Of a stretch of DNA of 49,220 bases, positions 8,523-17,067 are shown piece after piece. The DNA comes from JARBAU01 sp029237525 (GTDB taxonomy: Archaea; Thermoproteota; Nitrososphaeria; Nitrososphaerales; Nitrososphaeraceae), in NCBI GenBank assembly GCA_036555705.1, contig DATBKT010000245.1:1-49220 (forward strand), read 5' to 3'. The position numbers were made by a program, and so were the translations under genes. Under the pieces are notes generated by a model. The model worked only from the letters and a program-made list of their open reading frames with translations. It was not told the DNA's origin and ran no database searches. Numbering within the stretch: the first letter of the stretch is position 1; each line of letters begins with the position of its first letter.

Positions 8523-8620
8523 CGCCGGGAGAGGGATTTGAACCCTCGAGACCTTCACAGATCACAAGCTTTCAATTTATTTTTCCAGGCTTGCGCCCTC
8601 CCAGGCTAGGCGACCCCGGC
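8523..8620 (-). tRNA. tRNA-Ser(GGA) with a 12-base intron
   Basis: On the minus strand the acceptor stem GCCGGGG pairs with TCCCGGC, followed by discriminator G; CCA is not encoded. The D arm contains AGCCTGGGA. The anticodon stem CAAGC/GCTTG encloses loop CTGGAAA (anticodon GGA) plus 12 extra bases, an intron at or next to the canonical 37/38 site. A long variable arm with a GATC/GGTC stem marks a class II serine tRNA, and the T arm is GAGGG-TTCAAAT-CCCTC. The gene is 98 bases with the intron and 86 mature. The splice position is inferred from base pairing. Confidence 0.92.
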
Positions 8621-8732
8621 AGACATACATTTCGTAGTAAATTCTATATATTAACTATTAAACAAGATTTCGTAATTATAATTCGCTCGAATCGCAGGAG
8701 TTCATTTAAAAGATTGTCAACATTCTAATATC

Positions 8733-8927
8733 TCACACGGTTTCGCGAATTCTATTATCTAAACTTATTATCATTTCTCCCGAAAGCAGGTCATATTTTT
8801 TCATACTATTGTGACCGGTCTGAAGTTGGTGATCAACCCAATCGGAGTGGAAAATAAACCTTTGTCGACAATCTACACATATTCGTAGAATTTTGAGATC
8901 TTCTGGATGCATGATCTTGATAGTCAT
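8733..8927 (-). CDS. Small C2H2 zinc-finger protein
   Basis: A 64-residue protein with a single classical finger: C17-x2-C20, then 12 residues (RQRFIFHSDWVD), H33-x5-H39. Short one-finger proteins of this kind are common in Thaumarchaeota and may bind nucleic acid, but no target is known here. It lies just upstream of tRNA-Ser on the same strand, with 112 bases between them. Start options are ATG 8927 or ATG 8912; a TATA-like CATATATTTG at 8942-8951 lies 20 or 35 bases away respectively. Confidence 0.7.
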   Translation of the reverse strand: MTIKIMHPEDLKILRICVDCRQRFIFHSDWVDHQLQTGHNSMKKYDLLSGEMIISLDNRIRETV

Positions 8928-9673
8928 ATAACATGAGCTATCAAATATATGGAATAGGGAAGTAGTTAATATTCGTTTTATTCGAATTTTTATTATTAAG
9001 TATTCAATATAACGTTGAAGAAGTATTTTGGTAACATCCTAGTACACTAATAAATTATACCCTCTAATTGTTATTCTATTACTGTCTTATGGTTCCAAAT
9101 CTGTTCTAGACTGGAACTTTATACCAAGAATTCGTCTGCCAAGTCTCCAAATACTCTCCAAACGAACGGTCTAGATTTCCAATAAATCTTTAAATCAAGT
9201 ACGACAATCTTTCCGAATGTCTATTTATTAAGTGAATAACATTTTTTAGGTAAAAATGGGAATACATATTGATTGAAGATTTCACTCAATTAAATATTCG
9301 ATAGTTCAAACTACATAAACTCTGGAATCATAGACATATTTGTTCCAGAAAAATAGGCGAGATCATTTTGTGAAAGATGCAAAAATACTATAATCTAAAA
9401 TATTGTCGCATATATGGGAACGCTAATATACTTCAGGTTTTCAAGTATCAGATCTGTACCTATTCGCTGCTTATACATCCAAGTGCAAAACATGTTAGAT
9501 TACAATTTCGGTTGAACAATCCATAATTTCACAATATATGAAGCTAAGACAGAATAGTAGATGGCATGCTGCACGTCACCGAGACGCTAAATGGAAATGC
9601 AACATTGTAAAGTAGGATTCAGAATCGATGGTTCAATTTCACTTCATCGGATAGAAATATTATCAAAAGATAA
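8928..9673. other. Long AT-rich intergenic region
   Basis: About 750 bases between the zinc-finger gene and cbf5, all stop-rich in six frames. I see no coding signal, tRNA or strong hairpin. The stretch at 9560-9620 is less AT-rich than the rest but has no recognisable RNA motif. Confidence 0.45.
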
Positions 9674-10723
9674 TTATGCTTTAGTATTGGTGGACATACC
9701 ACTAGCTACAACACCTGCGTTTGAGCGCCAGGCCTTCGGATAAGTCCCGGGTTTCATAATAATTCGTCGCATGTGAAATGCAATTCCCTTCACGCTTTCC
9801 TTGATATCTTCACTTGACATTGCGGCTTCTGCGAGTCCGACTATTTCCCCTTTTATGGTATAAATACCTACAAGCTCACGTTCTTTAAGACCCTTAGTAG
9901 CAGCTAGAACACCTGGAATTGCAAGCTGGGCGCCATGACACAGGGCATCGATGGCTGTATCCCGAATTATAACAGCTGGAATTAAATCAAGACATTGTTC
10001 TACTGGTCGAATAATCCCCCTAAGCTTATCTTCATCGTTTTTCTCCCTGTAAACCTGAATCGCATCAGAGAGGTCATGTAATTTTGTGAAATTATCCTTA
10101 TTTTCTGAAAAATTACTGACCCTAGTTCTGCGCAGCTCTATCATAGTGGCACCCGGACTCAATACTTCGCCGATGTCATAAATTATTTTTCGAATATAAG
10201 TACCCGCTTGACAAACAATTCTTAGTAGTACGAGTCGATCGAACTGTTCAACAACCTCTAATTCGTAAATTGTTCTAACACGAGTTGACCGTCTGACAGA
10301 AGACCGCTGAGGAGGTCTCTGATAGATCTCCCCAACAAACTCCTTCATAATATTGTTCAATTTGTGCTCTTGAACATGCGCGTGCAAGCGCGCAATAGCA
10401 TAGTATTCCTTTGGGCCTATAAGTAGTACAGATAACGCTTTTGTTCCCTCGCCTAAACCGATTGGTAAAAGACCAGTAGTACCGGGATCTAATGTGCCAC
10501 TATGGCCTGCTTTTTCAATATATAGCAACTTCTTTACCCAAGCAATAACCTCATGGCTCGTAGGACCAGAAGGCTTATCTAGCAATATTACCCCATATTG
10601 GAGTAGCTCATTCACTGGTCTTTTGTCAGGATAATAGCCATTCTTTTCGCTAGTAGTATCGTCATCAAACCTCTCCAGATTATTAAGTTGCGTGAACGGA
10701 AAGTTGTATTCTGTCAAGGCCAC
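9674..10723 (-). CDS. cbf5: Cbf5, catalytic subunit of H/ACA pseudouridine synthase
   Basis: A 349-residue archaeal dyskerin homologue that converts uridine to pseudouridine in rRNA guided by H/ACA RNAs, and may also modify U55 of tRNA. The TruB motif GHSGTLDPGTTG contains the catalytic Asp79. KPSGPTSHEV (50-59), the QRPPQRSSVRR forefinger region and GTYIRKI also fit. The C-terminal third is a PUA domain (from about CHGAQLAIPGV onward). Start is GTG 10723. The N-terminal 40 residues are longer than in many archaea and could be partly untranslated. No Nop10, Gar1 or L7Ae is in this window. Confidence 0.93.
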   Translation of the reverse strand: MALTEYNFPFTQLNNLERFDDDTTSEKNGYYPDKRPVNELLQYGVILLDKPSGPTSHEVIAWVKKLLYIEKAGHSGTLDPGTTGLLPIGLGEGTKALSVLLIGPKEYYAIARLHAHVQEHKLNNIMKEFVGEIYQRPPQRSSVRRSTRVRTIYELEVVEQFDRLVLLRIVCQAGTYIRKIIYDIGEVLSPGATMIELRRTRVSNFSENKDNFTKLHDLSDAIQVYREKNDEDKLRGIIRPVEQCLDLIPAVIIRDTAIDALCHGAQLAIPGVLAATKGLKERELVGIYTIKGEIVGLAEAAMSSEDIKESVKGIAFHMRRIIMKPGTYPKAWRSNAGVVASGMSTNTKA

Positions 10724-11239
10724 TAACCCTAACTCTCGCTAACGGATATATCAATGTAGATTTTATCACTGCCCGACAAGAAATCACCATTTGCATTTGT
10801 GTGAAGTAAGAGTGAACAAAAGATAGAACACAACTTTGTTGTGATCGGACGCTAAAACGTACAACCAACAGGCAACATACGCATTTTCGTCAATAATTCT
10901 ATTAAACATATACATGTTAGTGAAATTTCAAATAAAGTTAGGTCAGTCTCCCTACAGCACTTGCATGGAAATTTACCTGCCTCTAATACCCTTAAGTTAA
11001 TGCCAAAAATGACCACCATCTTGTAGAATTTTACTCTAACAAACAGTCATGTCTCCAAGTAAAGAATTGTCGTGGGAAAATAATCTTTGACCGTACAACA
11101 TACAGCATTGTACCATCCCTAATGTCAGTAACTAGAATGGTACAGGATAGAAAAGTGGTACTCATTAGTATATCAATAAAAATTGAATAAAATTCGAAGT
11201 TAATTCAATACGATATCAAAATTGAGCAGTTTAATCAAT
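10724..11239. other. AT-rich intergenic region upstream of cbf5
   Basis: No gene recognised; a minus-strand frame at 10683-10868 overlaps the cbf5 start and has no protein-like features. The cbf5 promoter should lie at the left end. Confidence 0.35.
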
Positions 11240-11325
11240 TTGGTAGCCGCTCGGAGTACTCAAAAGCGAGACACTGTTTGACCTGTGATGTCCCGGTGGG
11301 AAGTATCTGGGCCTGACAACCCCCA
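11240..11325. ncRNA. Possible structured RNA (GC-rich island, strand unknown)
   Basis: An 86-base block much richer in G and C than the surrounding spacer, with no open frame. On the plus strand it can form a stem of CGCT (11248-11251) with AGCG (11265-11268), enclosing the palindrome GAGTACTC. A second hairpin pairs CCCGG (11292-11296) with CTGGG (11307-11311), extended by TGT/ACA. In AT-rich archaea such islands are often non-coding RNAs. It matches no family I can name: no tRNA, SRP, RNase P, 5S or clear C/D boxes. An ACA follows the second hairpin, hinting at H/ACA type, but no K-turn is evident. Confidence 0.25.
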
Positions 11326-11355
11326 TTAAAGCATTATATTAATTTATCAAAAAAA

Positions 11356-12666
11356 TTATGGAAGTAACGGAGGCAATTTTAGATCTGGGAATCCGGGGAT
11401 TTTTGGTAGCTGTGGCATGGGACCCAGGCCGAATGGCAGTTGAGGTCGAGATGAAGAGTCTTGAGAAATTGATGATGCTTGGGCAGTAGGACGCTGTTCT
11501 AGGTGAACTGAGAGGTCCATGGTCGTGCCACTTCTCTCTACAGTTAACTTTACATCATCACCTATTTTCTTGTGCTGCTCTATATAGTTTATAATATCGT
11601 CGATTTGTCGAACAGGCTGATTATCAATTGCAGTTATGATATCACCAATATTTGTGATAGCTCCATTGTCATCTTGGATCATACCTTTCAAGCCAGCCTT
11701 CGCAGCTGGTCCGCCATCTTGTACAGAAGTTACAAAGACTCCTTTAGAATTAGGTGATAAGCCCATATTTCTTATCAGGTTAGTGGGGATCTTGCCACCT
11801 GCTAACCCCAACCATGGATGTTCGTACGTACCAGTCTTTATCAACATTGGTAATTCGCGAATTATGCTTTCTGATGGAATGGCAAAACCTACTCCTGAAT
11901 AAGCTCCAGTACTAGAGAATATTGCAGTGTTCATCCCTATTACCTGTCCCTTCATGTTAAGTAGTGGCCCGCCGGAATTTCCGGGATTAATTGCAGCGTC
12001 GGTTTGAATAGTATTCGGAATAGCATAACTAGTCTGGCTATCAGGTAGCAGTCTGCCAATCTGACTGACTATACCGGTAGTCATACTTGCACTTAAACCA
12101 AATGGATTTCCAATGGCTATAAGCTGCTCTCCAACCTGTACGCCAGAAGAATTTACTATAGGTAAGGGCAATAGCTTTTCGTCTGAAAAGTTATCTGTTA
12201 TTTGTAATACAGCAAGATCGCCAGATGGATCTCTTCCAACGACCTTCGCAGAATAGGTATTCCCATCAACGAAAGTGATATCAGCCTTAGGTGCCCCGTC
12301 CACTACATGATTATTGGTTAGAATATGACCTTGTTTATCAAGTACAAATCCGGATCCTAAGGCAGTATTTCGTCCCGTCGAAGGTACACCATTTATTATT
12401 ACGAGTTGATTAGGATCGCTTCTGGTAGTTGTTACTTGTACCACGGAATTCTCAACCCGTTTAAAGATATCTACTAAAGCTGAAGGAGATTGTTGTAGTA
12501 CGGCTTTATTTATTTGACCGTCCGTTTGATTTTCGCTAGCTTGTGTCTGCGCTTCCGCTTCTTTATAATGCGATATCAATACAACCGTTGCAATTCCTGA
12601 TATCACCAAAAGAGTGAGGATCATAACTGTTTGCGTATTTCGGTTCATCATTAAGTATAATGTCAT
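11356..12666 (-). CDS. HtrA/DegP-like serine protease, membrane-anchored, with PDZ domain
   Basis: A 436-residue extracytoplasmic quality-control protease. An N-terminal anchor spans about residues 13-32, followed by a polar linker. The trypsin-like domain has His120 (LTNNHVV), Asp150 (SGDLAVL) and Ser231 (NPGNSGGPL). A single PDZ domain covers about 290-390, with NSKGVFVTSVQDGGPAAKAG and GDIITAIDN. A Pro/Leu-rich tail (from about 400) ends the protein. The start is ATG 12666, with further methionines at codons 6 and 7. TATA-like boxes at 12688-12695 and 12671-12679 suit the first and the later starts respectively, so the exact start is open. Monocistronic. Confidence 0.92.
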   Translation of the reverse strand: MTLYLMMNRNTQTVMILTLLVISGIATVVLISHYKEAEAQTQASENQTDGQINKAVLQQSPSALVDIFKRVENSVVQVTTTRSDPNQLVIINGVPSTGRNTALGSGFVLDKQGHILTNNHVVDGAPKADITFVDGNTYSAKVVGRDPSGDLAVLQITDNFSDEKLLPLPIVNSSGVQVGEQLIAIGNPFGLSASMTTGIVSQIGRLLPDSQTSYAIPNTIQTDAAINPGNSGGPLLNMKGQVIGMNTAIFSSTGAYSGVGFAIPSESIIRELPMLIKTGTYEHPWLGLAGGKIPTNLIRNMGLSPNSKGVFVTSVQDGGPAAKAGLKGMIQDDNGAITNIGDIITAIDNQPVRQIDDIINYIEQHKKIGDDVKLTVERSGTTMDLSVHLEQRPTAQASSISQDSSSRPQLPFGLGPMPQLPKIPGFPDLKLPPLLP

Positions 12667-13123
12667 CCAAATATATATGTCTTGACATTTATATCAGTAA
12701 CTATGTAAAAAAATGTCAATCTATTCCCATACTCACATACGATAAACGAGAACCAGAATACAAGTTGACTAGGCGAATCATTTTTAAATTAATTGTATCT
12801 GAAGGTAAGATTTGTAATCCGAAAATTCAGGGTCTGGATTTAGATTTATTAAAATGATAATTTTTAATTCACAAAGAAAGGCGACTATGTGCATATTTGG
12901 AATGATCAATGTATCAGATTATGATCTATAGTAGTCCACATGCTCACGATATTTCTTCGGAAATTTGCTGGCCTTTGTATTAGCCAAACTTCCGAACGCT
13001 CAAATATCACTCCGAATGGAATAATTGTCTAAAATTACCTTAAAATAAATTTGATCTTCGGGATTACACCTAAACTAATAAAGAAAAAGTTGAGTAAAAA
13101 TGACCCAGAAAATGATATTAATA
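12667..13123. other. Intergenic between the htrA start and the end of the rpoD operon
   Basis: AT-rich. A 65-residue plus-strand frame (12660-12857) overlaps the htrA promoter, lacks family features and is not accepted. Downstream of uS9 no clear terminator hairpin is seen. Confidence 0.4.
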
Positions 13124-13567
13124 CTAACGATAAGATTTCTGCTTCCTACGCCTGGCTCCAGGGCCGCCAAATTTCTTTGATTCAGTTTGTCTCGGGTCAC
13201 CAGCTAAGAAATGCCTATCATAATTGATTATTTTTTTGCGGATTTCCTCCCTAATGCTCTTTGATAAGGGATGATCCTTAGGATCCTTACCTCCTTTGGC
13301 TTCACCAATAATCGCCCTAGATATAGCGACTGCGCTAGCAAACGCCTGACCCATGAACCCTCCACCTTGCACCTTTACACTGATATCAAATTTGTTCCTT
13401 AGATCTCCTATTAAATTTAGGGGTACGAGTACTACTTCTCTTGCAACTTCTGGTTCCACCAGTTCTGCTGGAATATTGTTTATCCTTACACGGCCGCTCC
13501 CCTTTGAAATAGTTGCCGTGGCGCGACAAGATTTTCTTTGCCCAGGATAAAGATCTGTTTTATGCAT
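13124..13567 (-). CDS. rps9: 30S ribosomal protein uS9
   Basis: A 147-residue small-subunit protein whose C-terminal basic tail reaches the decoding site. Diagnostic features are TATISKGSGRVRINN, VKVQGGGFMGQAFASAVAISRAI and the C-terminal GGPGARRRKQKSYR ending in the universal K-S-Y-R. It is the last gene of the rpoD-eL18-uL13-uS9 operon and overlaps the uL13 stop by 8 bases. In many archaea this cluster continues with rpoN and rpoK; here it ends. Confidence 0.97.
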   Translation of the reverse strand: MHKTDLYPGQRKSCRATATISKGSGRVRINNIPAELVEPEVAREVVLVPLNLIGDLRNKFDISVKVQGGGFMGQAFASAVAISRAIIGEAKGGKDPKDHPLSKSIREEIRKKIINYDRHFLAGDPRQTESKKFGGPGARRRKQKSYR

Positions 13568-14039
13568 TACTTTGTCCCCCTTTCCATCCGATTTGTTTTG
13601 CTACTTCACCCATTGTAACATAGTAAGATGAGGATTTCGTAATCTTACAGTCATCATAATTTTCAAAATTGGACTTTTTCAATTTTTCTGGAATGCCATT
13701 GTACACTCTTAATTTTTTCAGTGCTACTTTCCCTTTTGGTTTTCGTTTGGGTAACATTCCTCTAACCATTCTAGTTAATATTGTATCTGGTCTTCTAGGA
13801 TGAAATGGGCCATGAATTGGATTTGTTGCAGAGGAGACTTCAAGATTTTTTTTGTAAGCTTGAATGGTAGCAAACTTGTTTCCGGTTAACATAGCTTTAT
13901 CTGCATTTACAATAGAAACCATTTTGCCTTGTAGTAATATTTTTGACGCCCGAGAACAGATCCTACCCGCGATACAGTTCGCGGCATCAATGTTCACGAA
14001 ATGATTTGCGGTACTTGGCTCTGATTCTTTTTCAGCCAA
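13560..14039 (-). CDS. rpl13: 50S ribosomal protein uL13
   Basis: A 159-residue large-subunit protein. It is recognised by VNIDAANCIAGRICSRASKILLQG at the N-terminus, GPFHPRRPDTILTRMVRGMLPKRK in the centre and LKKLRVYNGIPE. It overlaps eL18 by 8 bases upstream and uS9 by 8 bases downstream, indicating translational coupling. Confidence 0.97.
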   Translation of the reverse strand: MAEKESEPSTANHFVNIDAANCIAGRICSRASKILLQGKMVSIVNADKAMLTGNKFATIQAYKKNLEVSSATNPIHGPFHPRRPDTILTRMVRGMLPKRKPKGKVALKKLRVYNGIPEKLKKSNFENYDDCKITKSSSYYVTMGEVAKQIGWKGGQSNA

Positions 14040-14400
14040 TTAATCTGACCCCTCTGCCTTCGGGAAAGGATTCGGTTAGATCTGACATCGTAAGGATCTT
14101 ACCGCCAGAATCAGTTAGCTTTTTAGCAGCCTTCTGAGACATGGAAAAAGCGCATATAGTGAGTTTATGATCAATTCTCCCAGATCCAATAATCTTGCCA
14201 GGAACGACAATAGTTTCGCCTTCCTTGGTAACACGTGCTAACCTACTGATGTTAATCTCACTCTTATTCGCTCTCGGACTAGCAAGTTCACTCTCCAGAC
14301 GCTTCCAGATTGGTGCCTTGCCAGCTTTGAAAGCTTTGCGAAGAATCCACACAGTCTCATTTGATAAGCTTTTAGTAATCATAAGTGACCAAGTCGTCAA
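14032..14400 (-). CDS. rpl18e: 50S ribosomal protein eL18
   Basis: A 122-residue archaeal/eukaryotic large-subunit protein. Typical segments are WRKAFK-like basic residues near the start, INISRLARVTKEGETIVVPGKIIGSGRI and the C-terminal glycine-rich GRGVRLIG. It lies 26 bases after rpoD and overlaps uL13 by 8 bases. Confidence 0.95.
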   Translation of the reverse strand: MTTWSLMITKSLSNETVWILRKAFKAGKAPIWKRLESELASPRANKSEINISRLARVTKEGETIVVPGKIIGSGRIDHKLTICAFSMSQKAAKKLTDSGGKILTMSDLTESFPEGRGVRLIG

Positions 14401-14426
14401 TCGTCTTTAATCATAAATAAATGTAT

Positions 14427-15083
14427 TCAAAGTCTCTTGGAGATATCCAAGGATCGGACAACCTCATCAAACTTTCTTATCTTTGAATCCAACTTCTCTA
14501 TCGCAGCTTGAATTGTTTCTTGGGCAGTTAACGCCCCATTCGTCTCCACTGTCAAGATAGATTCACTTTCATCCTTCCCATCCGTGACGACCGATGCCGA
14601 GGTAGGCTGCCACTTTGCATGTTCCTTTCCAAAGCCTAATCTTGCATACGCTTCAAACTTGAGCTTCTGAGCAGGAGCAAGAACAATAATTGGAATTTCC
14701 GTGCTTAGAGGCTTAACCAACTCATCCTCAGATATAAGGTCACCAGACGTAACTACTTTGGTCTTATCGCTGGCTTCTGAATCCATCGAGAGTAACACCC
14801 GGCATTTGGAGCATCCTAAAGTACTATTACAATCACAATTCGCAGGCAGCACAAATCTATGCAAGTCGGTTCGTAGAGGGATAAGCCCCAGTCTGTGAGC
14901 TACGGCTTCGTCATGCATCACCGAAGAGTTTTCAAGAATCACAACATCATCAATGGCTAAAGTAGGAACTTCGTTTATAGATATTCTTCTTATAGCATTT
15001 ACATACTGTCTGGGCGCATTTGTGAATTTTAGAACAATCCTTTCGTTTTGATTTTCAAGTATTTCGATAGAAGCGGAAGTCAA
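14427..15083 (-). CDS. rpo3: DNA-directed RNA polymerase subunit D
   Basis: A 218-residue subunit (Rpo3, homologue of Rpb3 and bacterial alpha) that pairs with subunit L to start polymerase assembly. The N-terminal part has VNAIRRISINEVPTLAIDDV and the conserved MHDEAVAHRLGLIPL. Four cysteines (C83, C85, C91, C94 in CDCNSTLGCSKC) form the zinc loop also found in Rpb3. The length matches forms that lack the extra ferredoxin-like Fe-S domain of Sulfolobus RpoD, and no second cysteine cluster is present. The start is TTG 15083, with a TATA-like box about 32 bases upstream. First gene of a four-gene operon. Confidence 0.95.
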   Translation of the reverse strand: MTSASIEILENQNERIVLKFTNAPRQYVNAIRRISINEVPTLAIDDVVILENSSVMHDEAVAHRLGLIPLRTDLHRFVLPANCDCNSTLGCSKCRVLLSMDSEASDKTKVVTSGDLISEDELVKPLSTEIPIIVLAPAQKLKFEAYARLGFGKEHAKWQPTSASVVTDGKDESESILTVETNGALTAQETIQAAIEKLDSKIRKFDEVVRSLDISKRL

Positions 15084-15110
15084 ACTTTAATACTAGTATG
15101 TAATACGTAT

Positions 15111-15120
15111 TAAATATCTA
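15111..15120 (-). promoter_or_regulatory. TATA-like box for the rpoD-ribosomal protein operon
   Basis: On the minus strand TAGATATTTA, centred about 32 bases before the TTG start at 15083. Supports a leaderless or nearly leaderless mRNA. Confidence 0.45.
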
Positions 15121-15287
15121 CCGATAATTAAGTAGATTACAAAGAAACTTTGCAATTATGCCAAATAGTTAATGTTCGTTAATTGATATTAAGGCTTGGT
15201 TTGACAGGTTTGCAAATAAATAGCGACTCCAACGAGTGCACAAACATTTTAGATGATGTTACTCCGAAAACAGCCGAGCTGACTCAA

Positions 15288-15296
15288 TTTATAAAA
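15288..15296 (+). promoter_or_regulatory. Distal TATA-like box upstream of amt
   Basis: TTTATAAAA, the stronger match of two candidates. It lies about 150 bases before the preferred amt start (15444), so use of this promoter would give a leader of roughly 130 bases. Confidence 0.35.
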
Positions 15297-15410
15297 ATCT
15301 AATCTATTGACATGTTTCTATATTATCATATAATAACAACATTCGGATACTTTCATAATACTCAGATTATATTCATCTTCTCGGAATATGGAATTTTATG
15401 TTATAACATT

Positions 15411-15420
15411 TTTTATATTT
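15411..15420 (+). promoter_or_regulatory. Proximal TATA-like box of amt
   Basis: TTTTATATTT, centred about 29 bases before ATG 15444, the spacing of a leaderless archaeal promoter. Confidence 0.5.
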
Positions 15421-15443
15421 CCTCCGACGTGGAGAGCCTTATA

Positions 15444-16967
15444 ATGTATGTGAAAACGATGGGAACAGCGGTTTTATTTGTGGGCATTCTCGTTGGCCTA
15501 ATGGCATTATTGACGACTAGCGCAGTTAGTAATGTACTGGCTCAACCTTGGTATCCACGTACAGAAAACTACACAAAAACTAATCCTGCAGTGCCATACA
15601 GTTGCTTTAAGCATGAAGGTGTAACCCCGGAGACACCTAACGGAGACAAAACAAAGCCCTTGATAGTAAGCAAGGAAGGAAACCTCACACCGTGTGATAT
15701 AAGTGAAGGAGACAATGCCTGGATGTTGGCTGCTTCTGCACTCGTATTGATTATGACTCCAGGTGGACTAGCAATATTCTATTCTGGTCTCTCTCGGCAA
15801 AAAAATGCTGTAAACACACTTCATATGGTGTTCATTGCCACTGGAGTGATCGGAATTCAATGGGTCTTATGGGGATATAGTTTAGCTTTCGGGCCCGATG
15901 CAATGGGTAACGGCTTCATAGGAAATTTTGCTTGGGTTGGTTTGCAAAACGTGTTGCACGATGTACCATCGGATGTATATGGCGGACTTGCAGGACCGAC
16001 CATACCTCATCAAACTTACATGATATTCCAAATGATGTTCGCTATTATTACTCCTGCACTTATCGTTGCTGCGCTTGCTGAAAGGATGAAATGGAGTGCA
16101 TTTTTGGTCTTTATTGTACTCTGGGCCACATTCGTGTACGATTTCGCAGCGCACTGGACATGGTCACTTGGATCTGGTGGCACGCATGTCGGATGGACTG
16201 GCGCACTTCCATCGTTGGACTTTGCAGGAGGAACGGTCATTCATATTACTTCAGGCTGGTCAGGACTTGTTATAGCAATTATGCTCGGTAGAAGGCTAGG
16301 ATACGGAAAAATTCCTATGGAGCCTCACAATATAACACTGATAGTCTTGGGTGCTGCTTTACTATGGTTTGGGTGGTTTGGATTCAATGCTGGTTCAGCG
16401 GCATGGGCAGGAACAAATGCTACGAGCGCATTCGTCGCTACACAGATCGCAACTGCAATGGCTGCTGTGACATGGATGTTGATTTCTTGGGCCCACACGG
16501 GCAGAGCGTCGACTGTTGGGGCAGCATCTGGAGCTGTGGCGGGCTTGGTAGCAATTACTCCTGCATCTGGATATGTCGGACCAATGGCGTCCATCATTAT
16601 TGGAATTGTTGCATCCATTGTTTGCTACGCTGCAGTTATGTTTAAGAACAAGCGCAAATGGGACGATGCACTTGATACATGGGGAGTACATGGAATGGGA
16701 GGTCTAGTTGGGGCATTACTTACCGGAATCTTTGCCCAAAAAATGTATACACCTATTGCTAATGGCTTAGCATTTGGAAATCCCCAACAACTATTGAATA
16801 ATGCAATAGGTGCCTTTGCAGCCCTTGCTTGGTGTATGGGAATCACTGCGGTCATAATCAAAGTCATGGACGTTGTGTGGCCTGGCGGTATCAGAGTTAC
16901 TCCAAAGGAGGAGGAAATAGGACTAGACCTGACTCAGCATGGGGAAAGAGCTTACGTTACGGAGTGA
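15444..16967 (+). CDS. amt: Ammonium transporter (Amt/Rh family) with cleavable signal peptide
   Basis: A 507-residue trimeric membrane channel for ammonium uptake, central to an ammonia oxidiser. Residues 1-33 form a signal peptide ending ...NVLAQ, followed by an outside segment with two cysteines (PYSCFKHEG and LTPCDIS). About eleven transmembrane helices follow. Conserved pieces are GGTVIHITSGWSG with the first pore histidine, WGVHGMGGLVGALLTGIFA with the second, DFAAHWTWSLG and WFGFNAGSA. The frame is open back to an ATG at 15312, but the added 44 residues have no family support. The start at 15444 fits both the signal peptide and the proximal TATA box. Transcribed divergently from the rpoD operon. 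Confidence 0.95.
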   Translation: MYVKTMGTAVLFVGILVGLMALLTTSAVSNVLAQPWYPRTENYTKTNPAVPYSCFKHEGVTPETPNGDKTKPLIVSKEGNLTPCDISEGDNAWMLAASALVLIMTPGGLAIFYSGLSRQKNAVNTLHMVFIATGVIGIQWVLWGYSLAFGPDAMGNGFIGNFAWVGLQNVLHDVPSDVYGGLAGPTIPHQTYMIFQMMFAIITPALIVAALAERMKWSAFLVFIVLWATFVYDFAAHWTWSLGSGGTHVGWTGALPSLDFAGGTVIHITSGWSGLVIAIMLGRRLGYGKIPMEPHNITLIVLGAALLWFGWFGFNAGSAAWAGTNATSAFVATQIATAMAAVTWMLISWAHTGRASTVGAASGAVAGLVAITPASGYVGPMASIIIGIVASIVCYAAVMFKNKRKWDDALDTWGVHGMGGLVGALLTGIFAQKMYTPIANGLAFGNPQQLLNNAIGAFAALAWCMGITAVIIKVMDVVWPGGIRVTPKEEEIGLDLTQHGERAYVTE

Positions 16968-17031
16968 TTCTCCTATTACTTTTTTGATCAAGTTAGCCTG
17001 ATTTAAGCTTCTCAAATAGTCCAAAATTCTG

Positions 17032-17042
17032 CATATATATTT
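17032..17042 (+). promoter_or_regulatory. TATA-like box for the SBDS/exosome superoperon
   Basis: CATATATATTT, about 31 bases before the TTG at 17068, suggesting a leaderless mRNA starting with TTG. Confidence 0.45.
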
Positions 17043-17067
17043 TTATTTTAGATTAAAATTTAATTAG

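Noticed and set aside
10683..10868. 61-residue minus-strand frame upstream of cbf5
   Set aside because: Overlaps the cbf5 start in another frame and has no coding-like character.
12660..12857. 65-residue plus-strand frame over the htrA promoter
   Set aside because: No family features, low-complexity Ile/Lys content, and it covers the divergent promoter region.
15251..15285. Possible C/D-box RNA (ATGATG ... CTGA)
   Set aside because: The C box is imperfect, spacing between boxes is too short for an archaeal C/D guide RNA and no inner boxes are seen.
15312..15443. N-terminal extension of amt to ATG 15312
   Set aside because: The signal peptide and proximal TATA box fit ATG 15444, and the extension reads as AT-rich untranslated DNA.
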